From positions 620,001 through 684,000 of the forward strand of contig NW_024037050.1 in assembly GCF_015706575.1 (NCBI RefSeq): a DNA stretch of 64,000 nt. The letters run 5' to 3'. Both the position numbers and the translations under genes were made by a program. This DNA comes from Patiria miniata (taxonomy: Eukaryota; Echinodermata; Asteroidea; Valvatida; Asterinidae). Positions within the stretch are counted from its first letter, which is position 1. Every line of letters begins with the position of its first letter. This document shows positions 8,201-16,014 of this stretch, in pieces. Below the pieces are notes generated by a model that saw only the letters and a program-made list of their open reading frames with translations, did not search any database and was not told the origin of the DNA.

Positions 8201-11200
8201 GGAAAAGGTATCTCTGATTTTTGGATTTCTGTGATAAATTATCGCAGTAACGCGGTATCGCGGAAGGAATTATCTTTGATTTCTGCGATAAATTATCGCG
8301 GTAACGCGGTATCGCGGAAGGCAATTCAAGCTTCCGTACGGTACTGGATGGCAGCCGTCGAGTAACACTGCACTATGAATGCACGATAGCCGGCCAACTC
8401 GACGGTTGCCGTTCCAGTACCGCACTGTGATGCGAGTGAACCTCTTATTAATGCATGAAACAGTCATCGGGTATTACGCTTCCGCGTCACGTCATGCACC
8501 GACCGCAAAAACGCCTAGTACCAGCGAGCTGTACGTGCATGGTAATCGACCGCCATTCATTGTACACAATTTTTTTTTGTGCACAAACCAATTGCGGTCC
8601 TGGCCATGCCTGCAAGGTTGTCAGGTTAGCGGTTATTCCTCCTGTTTTCACTGCAATTGTAGGCTGAATCTTCATCGTGGATCGTTTTTTATTTCAAGGA
8701 CCTGTGTAATGGTTATTCCAGGCAAGTTTGGGGTGAGTTGCAGTTGCAATTAGTGTGTAACGGGGACAAAATTGAACATTTTCCAAAAATGTTTGCCTAT
8801 ACTATCGGCTACGAGAAAAACTAGCTCCAGCCCTAAATGACAACCCAATGATAAAACTCAGGGCTGGGTAACTCCAGCTAGAGACTAACAGTAACTAGCT
8901 GCTATGTAGCTGTTCACTTTTTAGTGTTTGCATAATTTGTTTGTTCGCAGTGGCTATCGTTACTGCAGCCGTAACGCATTTCCCATTTTCTATCGTTACG
9001 GTAGACTGCAACTTTTATAAAAACATGAGAAGAAAATATAAAATTAGATGGAAAAAAGTGAATTTGAACGTTATGAAATTCGGACTTTATTTCCCTTTTA
9101 AAAAAAATCCTCCAAAGCCTCAGGTTAGAAAAGGAAAAAAATTTGAGTGCAAAACTGAGATGCGAACCGGCAATTAAACCTCGCGGTGCAAAATCCTACC
9201 CTCTATCGACTGGGCTGTCGCACTGCTTGCTAAAACGTGGGGAAACAAATAATAAATATACCTGCGTGCGTATCAAAAAAGTATCGTAGAGGGCGCTAAA
9301 CAACAGCTGCCGTAACGATAGCCACTTCGTTTATAAAAACATGAGAAGAAAATATAAAATTAGAAGGAAAAAGTGAATTTGAACGTTATGAAATTCGGAC
9401 TTTATTTCCCTTTTAAAAAAATCCTCCAAAGCCTCAGGTTAGAAAAGGAAAAAAATTCGAGTGCAAAACTGAAATGCGAACCCGCAACCTCGCGGTGCAA
9501 AATCCTACCGTCTATCGACTGAGCTGTCGCACTGCTCGCTAAAACGTGGGGAAACAAATAATTATATACCTGTGTGCGTATCAAAAAAGTATCGTAGAGG
9601 GCGCTTAACAACGGCTGCCGTAACGATAGCCACTTCGTTGTTTGTTTGTTTTGAACATGTTGATTTTCATTATCTTCAACTTACATTTTTTTATTGTTCT
9701 TTTATTTCACGGATTTTCAACCCAAAAAATATTTGTGAGTAATCATTGAAGCCCCATTACTTCGTCTTTGACATGTGGAAATGCCAGTAGGTGCTTTCAA
9801 AGGTATTTTTGTCAAGTATTTTGTGTATTTTTGTGGTGAACTTTGAAATTGTAACATTGACAATACTTCCGTAGTGGGACGCTAGTACGACAACCAACAT
9901 CCCAAATGTCAAAAAAAAAAGAGTTCTAGCGTCCCAGTTAGTGGGACTAACATCATGTATAGTCCGAGTAACTAGGACTCTACGGATCGCTTTTTAACAC
10001 CTGGACATGGTCGGGCGATAGTAGTATCTCCCGACCATGTCCAAATGTTAAAAAAGCAATCCGTAGAGTCCTAGTTACTCGGACTACATCATGTTCATGT
10101 ACAAAGGCCTGCCATGCCTGCCTAACTTTTGTTTTATTGGGTTTTTTTTAAAGATAATAAGAAAGTAATTTTTACAACATTAAAAGTACAAGGAAACCCT
10201 GAAGAGGCCTAGAGGCCTGGCAATATTTAAACGACAGCCAATAACCATAAAAAAAACCTTATAACTGGGTGGGAAAACAAGAAGGGAATTGAGAAGGAAT
10301 CAAGCAGGGGGGTTCTCCATTCTCATACCCACATGAGCTCAAAAAATGGGGAATGATGCCATTTTATTCCTGGGAATCATTCTGTCTGGTACTCGGCATG
10401 CGCGGGTTCACTTACCCAAGCATCCAACTTTTTCACCAAAATTAGAGCTTCCCTGTGGTTCCTTCTGCAGTTCTGGTGAAACTTGCCACTTAATTTGCGT
10501 CGATGCATTGACCTCCACCTTGGGTGGTAAATAAAGAGACAAACTTCACCTGAAGAAACCACGGGGAAGTCCTACATTGTAATTTTGGATAGAAGGTGGG
10601 ATGCTTGGATACATGTACATGTGATGTGGAGTGTGATGGCCTAGCGGTTAAGAACACCGGACTCACGTTCTGGTGTTTCAGAGGCAACAGTGACTTGGGT
10701 TTGAGCCCGCCGGCGGACACTTGTGCTCTTAAGCAAGGCACTTAACCATTATTGCTTCGTCCTTCGGATGGGACGTTAAGCCGTAGGTCCCATGTGTTGT
10801 ATAAATGCACGTAAACTTATCGCTAAAGAGAAGGGGTTTGCTCCGGTGTTTCTGGCCTCCTGTATAAACTCCCACGTGGAGTATTTAGGAGAAGAACCAA
10901 CCAAGAACATGTAAGTGAACCCGTATGCCGAGTATCAGGCCGAATGATTACCATAAAAAATGCCATCATTTCCCCAAGTTTTTGAGCTCATGTGGGTATG
11001 GCCTTGAGCACTGAGTTTACATGGCCATAGAATGGGGCTAGGTTGGGTTAAGGTAATAGAACATAACAAAGAAGAAGGGAATTAACAAAAAGAACTCCCC
11101 AGACAACATGGTTGAGAGTTGGATACATGTACATGTGATGTGGAGTGTGATGGCCTAGCGGTTAAGAACACCGGACTCACGTTCTGGTGTTTCAGAGGCA

Positions 11201-14200
11201 ACAGTGACTTGGGTTTGAGCCCGCCGGCGGACACTTGTGCTCTTAAGCAAGGCACTTAACCATTATTGCTTCGTCCTTCGGATGGGACGTTAAGCCGTAG
11301 GTCCCATGTGTTGTATAAATGCACGTAAACTTATCGCTAAAGAGAAGGGGTTTGCCCCGGTGTTTTGTGGCCTCCTGTATAAACTCCCACGTGGAGTATT
11401 TAGGAGAAGAACCAACCAAGAACCAAGAACATGTAAGTGAACCCGTATGCCGAGTATCAGGCCGAATGATTACCATAAAAAATGCCATCATTTCCCCAAG
11501 TTTTTGAGCTCATGTGGGTATGGCCTTGAGCACTGAGTTTACATGGCCATAGAATGGGGCTAGGTTGGGTTAAGGTAATAGAACATAACAAAGAAGAAGG
11601 GAATTAACAAAAAGAACTCCCCAGACAACATGGTTGAGAGTAACAAACACAGACAAGGGGAACAGACCAAGCATCAACATTTCCAATCAATTGAAAGTGA
11701 ACCTCGCTCACATCTTATTTAAAATGTGGAAATCTTATTGAAAATAAAGGTGAATTCACAAAGGATCTTCAGACATCAGAATTCAGTAAATGAAAGGACG
11801 AAATATAAATTTAAACACAAATACTGTGCAAAAAATTGCGTGAAACATAAAACAACTCTAATCGTTTTCATTTCATATATATAGTAGTTAATTACTATTG
11901 TTTAGAAGTATGAAACCAAATTTGAAAAAAAAACTTGAGTCCCATAAATTATGCCATCACTGGTATTGCCTTAAAGGGAATATACAACATTTGCAAACAT
12001 CGAAAAATAAAACTACCTAGTTTTTACGAAATACCTTACTAGGATGTTTGTAAATGACAGTCTAAAGCATCCTGTAAAATTATGGCACCTGGTGTGAAGT
12101 CATTTTCAAGAAAATGGTATTTTTGTAAAAATTTCCAACGGTGGTCGGCCGACCACCGTTGGAAAAACCTTACTATTTTTCAACTACTGCTCCAATTAAC
12201 CATTTTTCTTTCAGTCCAAATTTTGTTTGCTATTGGTTACATGTTCATGAACGGGTGCAGGCCGGCTAGACTGGTTCCATTACCTTACAAGTTTCCGGCA
12301 TCTGTAAATTGATCCATTTTATATTTAGTGGAGTCAGGGAACCAGACTACTTAAACGTTTTTGTTTTTCTTGGTTTTTTCCAGCATTTTCGAACACAAAC
12401 CTTCAAACATGTCAGTCTAACGTATTTGATCTATTATACTAACCCCGCAAATAGTTCATTTCTGAAAATTACAGCAAAAGCCAATCATGTATATTCCCTT
12501 TAACATTAGACATATGAAAACTCCAACTTGGGGAAAAATGAAGAGTGAATTAAAGCGGCCCAATTTGACTTTTTCAAGATTTTTCTACACCAGAGCCTAT
12601 TCAATCTGTCCTTGCCTATTTTAACCCTAACCTCTTAGGTAATTTTACTAGAAAGTATCCTGAATCCGCCAAAATCCATCAATTTTGCCATGCAAAAAAA
12701 TGTTGATGGCCAGTGAGTCCATCAGAATCCACCAGTTAGCCGGAAGTAAATCTGTTGAGATCCTGAATCCATCAAAGTCCCCCAACTGCTCAATATGGAG
12801 GTATCCTGAATCCATCAAAATCCTGCAGTACCGCTAGGCTTACTGTCCTGAATCCATCAAAATCCCCCAACTTTTTCAATATGAGGGTATCCTGAATCCA
12901 CCAAAATCCTCCAAAACAGGGGTGTGGATTTTGATGGATTTAGGTACGTTAGGGTTAAGGAATAGGAATATAAAGCACACATATTATTGTTATCTCTTTG
13001 TTCCGTTGCAGACTTAATCAAGAGTTGATGCAGCTCATGGTGAGTTGGCATTGTTTCAGTGCATAATTATACCCTTTAAGCTCTCTTTATAAAAGTTTGT
13101 AGCAGAGTTTCCAGCCACTCCAGTGGAAATCAGGGAAAACCTTGAAAATGATTTACCATTTTTTCCAGTCTGGGAAAACTCAGTGAATTTGACGGTGACA
13201 CAGAAGAGAAAGGTTTTTTCCAGTTATATGCATCCTTGTTGCATATGGTAAGGACTTTGGAAAGGATGGCTATAATGGAGAGAAGGGAGGCCATCGCTTG
13301 TCGACAAGTTGCTGGTGTATTATCTGCATTTTTAAGCTGCTTTGCTGCAACCACCTCAGAGTGAAAATATTTCTCATGGAATTTTGAACATTTCTTAGGG
13401 AACTAGGAAGAACTCATGGACTTTTGTTTTCATAAAGTGCTAGGAACCTTGGGCAGGTCATGACCTCCAAATTGTCTCAAGGATTCCCCAGGAATGCTGG
13501 AAGCTCTCAATTCAAGCATTGGGTTCCTTGCACATGTTTGCAATTTTCTAAGATTTCTCAAGCATGACAAAACATTTCAAACTTTGCATGAATTTTTTTT
13601 GGGGGGGGGGGGAGGAGGGCTGTCACGTGAAGAGGGAAAGCATTATGTATATAGACAACATAATGCAGTGTCATTTTGTTTAAACCTTTCATTTTTTTTC
13701 ATTCTTCACTCTATTCAGTCTATATTTTAAATCTCCACTGATAATATTTTCTTTCTCCATTGATATCTGTAAGATGAGTCCACCCAAAGGTATATCAGCA
13801 TTTCCTGATGGTGACAACATCTTCAGTTGGAAGGCTACAGTGGAAGGCAGTCCAGATTCTGTGAGTGATTAACATGTTGAGACATGCCGAATCAATCATT
13901 GTTCAAGAAACAAATGAGTTTGTATTTGACAGCAAGGATTTTCAAGTGCCATGTTAAAAAATAAAATTCATCTTGTGGACAGGGTTATGCTCCTCAAACC
14001 TGCAAAATCCTACAGAACTAACAAGAATTCATGTATTTAAGCCATGTGTACAAACATTTTGATGCAAAAAATATACCTTTTTGTTTCCTCTTGTTAACTT
14101 AAGGGTGGTGGTTTGTTTTGTTGTTTTTGTTTTTTTTGCAGTGTTCTCCAACCTGTAAAAATAACCTGGTGCCCCACCAAGCTTTCTGAGGCACCCGCCA

Positions 14201-16014
14201 AGTTTCAAAAGCTGCCACCAAGCTTAAAAAGTTGCCCGCCATGCTTAAAAAAAAAAGGGGGGGGGAATAATAAAAAAGACAAACAAGTGCCACTACCATT
14301 AGCCTCCAGGGTATATTTTGGCCAGAAACTCTGCCAAAAGCAGTAACATGCAACACTTGTCAAACTGACAAGCCTGCCCATTGTAGCAATCAATCAGGTC
14401 AAAAGACCAAGTCGTTGGTCACTGATGTGTTAAAAAAAGATGATGCTGAGCCAGTAATGTACTTTAAAATTGTTAGTGTTACTGTGTTAGAAATGGCCTA
14501 AAAGCTGTTATCCGTACATAAATTACATGTTCATCTGCAAATAGCGCCCCGAAGCATAAAGAAATGTATGACTGCAAATAGCGCCCCTAACATAATTATA
14601 GCGCGCCCCCCCCCCCCCCCCCCCCCCCCCTGCTTTTTTACGGCACGCCGACTTTTAACACTGTTTTTTGGGTTGTTTTCCTTGGTTTTTTTTTATCTTG
14701 CATCGAGGTTTCCATAAAGAAAGTTTTTTATGTGTAGGCTGATTTGTTTTCATAGATGTTCAAATTTAGGATGGTCAAAGGAATGTGGTGAAATACTTAA
14801 AACTTGGGGTTTACAAAAAATAAGTTCAGTTCGCAAAATCTATGCATGGCTGGTTATTAGATTTGAGGAACTTGATTTTCAGGCAAAAATCTAAACTCAC
14901 TGAAATTCATCACACAAGGAAATTGTTTAAGAAAACTGCAAAAAGCCTACAATTATGAAGAAAAGATCCTCCATTTGTAAAATCACTGTTGGATTACAGA
15001 TTCCACCCCAATTATCTGTTTTTGAATAAAACCTTAATAATGAAAATAATAATAATAATAATGGATATTTAACGACTTGACCAACTTTTTCATTTGCAGA
15101 TGTACGAGGGTCTCAACTACAAACTCTCCATGACCTTTCCGCCAAACTACTCCTATTCCGCACCCACGGTCAAGTTCCTGACCCCCTGCTTCCATCCCAA
15201 CGTGGACACGGAAGGCAATATCTGCCTGGATATTCTAAAAGAGGAGTGGATACCGACCTACACTGTTTCCTCCATACTGCTGTCCATTCAGGGTCTCTTA
15301 GCAGGTAGGAAAAGTCATCCAAGGAGACTTTCATGGACTCAAGTCCAGGAATGGGACTCGAATCAGTCTTGACTCACAGTTTCGGCGACTCAGACTCGAA
15401 TCAAGTCACACTCATGCATCGCACTTAACACAGCACTCTATTCGGTATTGGTACGCTCGTAGATATTGAAATTCGGTTGACCCCTACGTCATAGGTCATT
15501 CTGACAATCCACACGCTGGCTGGTATCAGACTTGGTATCAGTCAGCCATTTTGAGTCTGTGGTCAGACTACCCCATGCACAAACCTGTAGCATCTTTGTG
15601 CGAGTGTCAGGCTTGCGATTAATTGATTGTCCCCCTCTCCCCCCTTCCCCCTCTCCCCCCCCCCCCCCCCCCTTACGACTGAATGTCCCCTCCCCCTCCG
15701 ACTGAATGTCCCCTCTTCCCCCCCCCCCCTTCCACACTCTCTCTCGCTTTCTAACTATTGAGGGGAAACTTGTGTCCAGAGTCCGTACCCAGCATCACAT
15801 TTTTGATTTGATGTATTTGATTGGCCTTACAGAGTCCATACCCAGTATCACATTTTTGATTTGATATATTTGATTTGGCCTTACTTCAGCACCCAACGTG
15901 GACAGTCCTCTCAACCTTCAAGCAGCCCAGCTCTGGGAGAACCCTGCAGCCTTCAGGAAAACCCTCCACGAGAAATACCAGGGGGACACCAAGAGGAAAG
16001 ACCAGGCAAAATAA
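5122..16014 (+). CDS. UBE2C: UBE2C (UbcH10), APC/C ubiquitin-conjugating enzyme, complete
   Basis: Five exons (5122-5237, 13012-13039, 13774-13860, 15100-15304, 15890-16014) total 561 nt and encode 186 aa; human UBE2C has 179. The protein starts MASQNIDP, as UBE2C does, and has the family N-terminal extension. It then has [10 protein letters not shown], the UBE2C-typical [28 protein letters not shown] with the E2 HPN motif, and [12 protein letters not shown] with catalytic Cys119 (human Cys114). The end is [23 protein letters not shown]2C primes ubiquitin chains on APC/C substrates in mitosis. Every junction keeps frame and has GT/AG ends. Departures from the family norm are AAP in place of GEP after the LL, and TVSSILL in place of DVRTILL. 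The gene is head to head with RAB5IF and convergent with RANBP9/10. Confidence 0.95.
5265..5334. mobile_element. 70-bp foldback element, 9-bp target duplication
   Basis: The near-perfect hairpin starts TAGCCACACTAGTGTGGCC and ends with an inverted copy closing in GGGGCTA. It is flanked on both sides by GTTGAGGAC (5256-5264 and 5335-5343). The second copy of that word is also the left flank of the next element. Confidence 0.85.
5344..5923. mobile_element. 580-bp foldback element, 9-bp target duplication
   Basis: It begins TAGCCCCACTAGTGTGGCC and ends with the inverted GGCCACACAAGTGGGGCTA. It is flanked by GTTGAGGAC at 5335-5343 and 5924-5932. A second member of the same family is inserted inside it (5433-5898). 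Non-coding. Confidence 0.85.
5433..5898. mobile_element. 466-bp foldback element nested in 5344-5923
   Basis: The ends are TAGCCCCATAAATGTGG and its inverted copy CCACATTATGGGGCTA. The arms are over 200 bp with only small differences. It is flanked by the exact 9-bp direct repeat ACCGACGGC at 5424-5432 and 5899-5907. The short loop lies near 5650. Confidence 0.85.
6057..6612. mobile_element. inverted-repeat element with tRNA-like core
   Basis: The ends are CAGTGTATATTTTGCCGG and the inverted CCGGCAAAATATCCACT (one mismatch). Subterminal copies of CGGCAAACCTTTAGTAA-CGTTAGTTTGCCG lie at 6068 and 6556. The interior holds, in minus orientation, a tRNA-like block whose B-box-like GGAATCGAACCCG is at 6408-6420, plus the GGACTTTATTTCCC segment shared with the repeats at 9017, 9334 and 51299. 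Confidence 0.65.
6662..6708. repeat. perfect 18-bp hairpin
   Basis: TAGACCCGTGAACGTGGC pairs exactly with GCCACGTTCACGGGTCTA across an 11-bp loop. It has the same TAG...CTA ends as the foldback family, but I found no convincing direct repeat at its flanks. Confidence 0.8.
7239..7692. repeat. 61-62-bp minisatellite, left array
   Basis: The word ATACCGCGTTAC or a close variant starts at 7241, 7303, 7365, 7427, 7488, 7549, 7611 and 7673, giving periods of 61-62 bp. Each unit contains GATAATTTATCACAGAAATC. The same unit in inverse orientation continues at 7693-7756 and 8125-8325. Confidence 0.9.
7760..8124. mobile_element. 365-bp MITE, PIF/Harbinger-like
   Basis: The ends begin GGCC, followed by an A-rich tract and GGTCTCTGGTCAG, mirrored as CTGACCAGAGACC...GGCC at the right. 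The flanks are TAA at 7757-7759 and 8125-8127. A 3-bp TWA duplication with GGCC-type termini fits PIF/Harbinger MITEs. It splits the inverted minisatellite, so it is younger than the array. Confidence 0.7.
8125..8325. repeat. minisatellite, inverted right array
   Basis: About three inverse units begin TAACGCGGTATCG and contain GTGATAAATTATC. Together with 7693-7756 they pair with the left array. Confidence 0.85.
8339..8416. mobile_element. ~78-bp hairpin insertion in right arm only
   Basis: The right arm has GGTACTGGATGGCAGCCGTC, a loop, and the inverted GACGGTTGCCGTTCCAGTACC where the left arm has none. The left arm gives the empty-site sequence, so the insertion post-dates the inverted pair. 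Exact borders are uncertain by a few bases. Confidence 0.7.
8949..9634. mobile_element. inverted-repeat element, tandem dimer with tRNA-like cores
   Basis: The left end AGTGGCTATCGTTAC (8949) is mirrored by GTAACGATAGCCACT ending at 9326 and again at 9634. The body between is repeated (about 9017-9296 and 9334-9603), so the element is a head-to-tail dimer sharing the middle terminus. Each body is a minus-strand tRNA-like repeat beginning AGCGCCCTCTACGATAC. Confidence 0.7.
9334..9603 (-). mobile_element. tRNA-like SINE-type repeat, copy in dimer
   Basis: In minus orientation it starts AGCGCCCTCTACGATAC. It has an A-box-like GACAGCTCAGTCGATAGACG and a B-box-like GGTTGCGGGTTCGCATTTC region, and ends with GGAAATAAAGTCCGAATTTC. 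Its sister copy is about 9017-9296, and a plus-strand copy is at 51299-51546. Transcription is not shown. Confidence 0.6.
9960..10086. mobile_element. 127-bp foldback element, 8-9-bp target duplication
   Basis: TAGTCCGAGTAACTAGGACT pairs with AGTCCTAGTTACTCGGACTA across an almost fully palindromic body. Flanks are CATCATGTA (9951-9959) and CATCATGTT (10087-10095), identical at eight of nine bases. The TAG...CTA ends match the foldback family above. Confidence 0.78.
10320..11000. mobile_element. inverted-repeat element hosting the SINE
   Basis: A ~95-bp segment at 10320-10415 (ACCCACATGAGCTCAAAAA...GGTTCACTT) recurs inverted at about 10905-11000. The SINE and the left edge of the tandem duplication lie between the two arms. 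Confidence 0.55.
10605..11641. repeat. 514-bp tandem duplication carrying a SINE
   Basis: The block from TTGGATACATG (10605) restarts at 11119. The two copies differ by only a few bases and one 7-bp duplication (CCAAGAA). Each copy includes a complete tRNA-like SINE head. The near identity points to a recent duplication or to unequal exchange. Confidence 0.9.
10630..10880 (+). mobile_element. tRNA-derived SINE (copy 1 of 2)
   Basis: The A box TGGCCTAGCGG is at 10637-10647 and the B box GGTTTGAGCCC at 10698-10708. A conserved segment follows, GCAAGGCACTTAACC...GGATGGGACGTTAAGCCG, of the kind shared by many invertebrate tRNA-derived SINEs. The second copy sits 514 bp downstream (A box at 11151). 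Confidence 0.75.
11971..12503 (+). mobile_element. TTAA-flanked MITE family A, copy 1
   Basis: TTAA/AGGGAATATACAACATTTGC is at the left and TATATTCCCT/TTAA at the right. A TTAA duplication fits Kolobok- or piggyBac-type elements. The centre holds a perfect 30-bp palindrome (12137-12166, core GGTCGGCCGACC). Another full copy lies inverted at 46109-46633 and a tail fragment at 47829-47866. Confidence 0.75.
12621..12958. mobile_element. TTAA-flanked piggyBac-type MITE
   Basis: The ends TTAA/CCCTAAC and GTTAGGG/TTAA bracket 330 bp. The interior repeats CCTGAATCCATCAAAATCC several times in both orientations. Related but degenerate repeats lie at 27585-27790 and 48958-49395. Its right end is 54 bp upstream of the UBE2C 28-nt exon. 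Confidence 0.7.
13012..13039 (+). CDS. UBE2C: UBE2C exon 2 (28-nt micro-exon)
   Basis: This exon follows a CCGTTGCAG acceptor and encodes (R)LNQELMQLM, matching human KRLQQELMTLM. The donor is GTGAGT at 13040. It fits the phases on both sides exactly. It is too short to appear as an open reading frame. Confidence 0.9.
13040..13773. other. UBE2C intron 2
   Basis: Apart from a poly-G tract near 13592-13612, I see no repeat or RNA gene in this intron. Confidence 0.5.
13774..13860 (+). CDS. UBE2C: UBE2C exon 3
   Basis: The 29 codons read [20 protein letters not shown]..., aligning with human MSGDKGISAFPESDNLFKW. The acceptor is CTGTAAG (AG at 13772-13773) and the donor is GTGAGT at 13861. It runs from phase 0 to phase 0. 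Confidence 0.92.
13861..15099. other. UBE2C intron 3
   Basis: The intron contains a G run near 14260 and a poly-C tract at about 14607-14631. An AAT microsatellite (15044-15063) lies just before the exon 4 polypyrimidine tract. Homopolymer lengths may be assembly-limited. Confidence 0.55.
15100..15304 (+). CDS. UBE2C: UBE2C exon 4 (catalytic core)
   Basis: The acceptor is TTTGCAG (ending 15099). The exon encodes [13 protein letters not shown]...[19 protein letters not shown]...SIQGLLA, including the HPN motif and the catalytic cysteine. The donor is GTAGGA at 15305 and the exon ends in phase 1. The frame stays open into the intron to 15372, but those codons do not match the family. Confidence 0.95.
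15305..15889. other. UBE2C intron 4
   Basis: This intron has a GACTC-rich degenerate repeat (15326-15412, related to 1505-1672) and a C/T-rich tract with poly-C runs (15630-15730). The phrase CCAGTATCACATTTTTGATTTG is duplicated at about 15788 and 15842, just before the acceptor. Confidence 0.6.
15890..16014 (+). CDS. UBE2C: UBE2C exon 5 (C-terminal helices and stop)
   Basis: After TACTTCAG the exon completes an Ala codon and reads [20 protein letters not shown]..., then a lysine-rich tail ending KRKDQAK and a TAA at 16012-16014. Human has PNIDSPLNTHAAELWKNPTAF here. Confidence 0.95.

Larger units (their letters stand above)
6751..8880. mobile_element. 2.13-kb foldback element with minisatellite arms
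   Basis: The ends are TAGCTGGAGTTACCCAGCCC and the exact inverse GGGCTGGGTAACTCCAGCTA. They are flanked by the exact 9-bp direct repeat GAGACTAAC (6742-6750 and 8881-8889). The outer arms, about 490 bp each, are nearly identical inverted copies, so open frames occur in mirror pairs. The inner parts are a 61-62-bp minisatellite in opposite orientations. The right half carries two later insertions (7760-8124 and about 8339-8416). Foldback structure, minisatellite arms and 9-bp duplications resemble Mutator-related or Rehavkus-type elements; this is inference, as no transposase is present. Confidence 0.82.
5238..13011. other. UBE2C intron 1, nested transposon region
   Basis: This 7.8-kb intron is almost entirely small transposons. 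It holds five foldback elements with 9-bp duplications (5256-5932, 6742-8889, 9951-10094), tRNA-like repeats inside inverted-repeat elements (6057-6612, 8949-9634), a 514-bp tandem duplication with SINEs (10605-11641), and TTAA-flanked MITEs (11971-12503, 12621-12958). No exon of another gene was found. Confidence 0.75.

Noticed and set aside
6878-8753. Paired open frames of about 108-124 aa in both halves of the large foldback element
   Set aside because: Mirror images of the inverted arms with no transposase motif.
13592-13612. Homopolymer G/C tracts here and at 14607, 15655, 43630 and 43902 considered as structured elements
   Set aside because: They may simply be poly-G/C slippage or assembly-limited tracts; no symmetrical partner or motif supports more.
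15305-15372. Extension of the UBE2C exon 4 frame into the intron
   Set aside because: The added residues do not match UBE2C, a good GTAGGA donor is present, and the 15890 exon restores the family sequence in phase.
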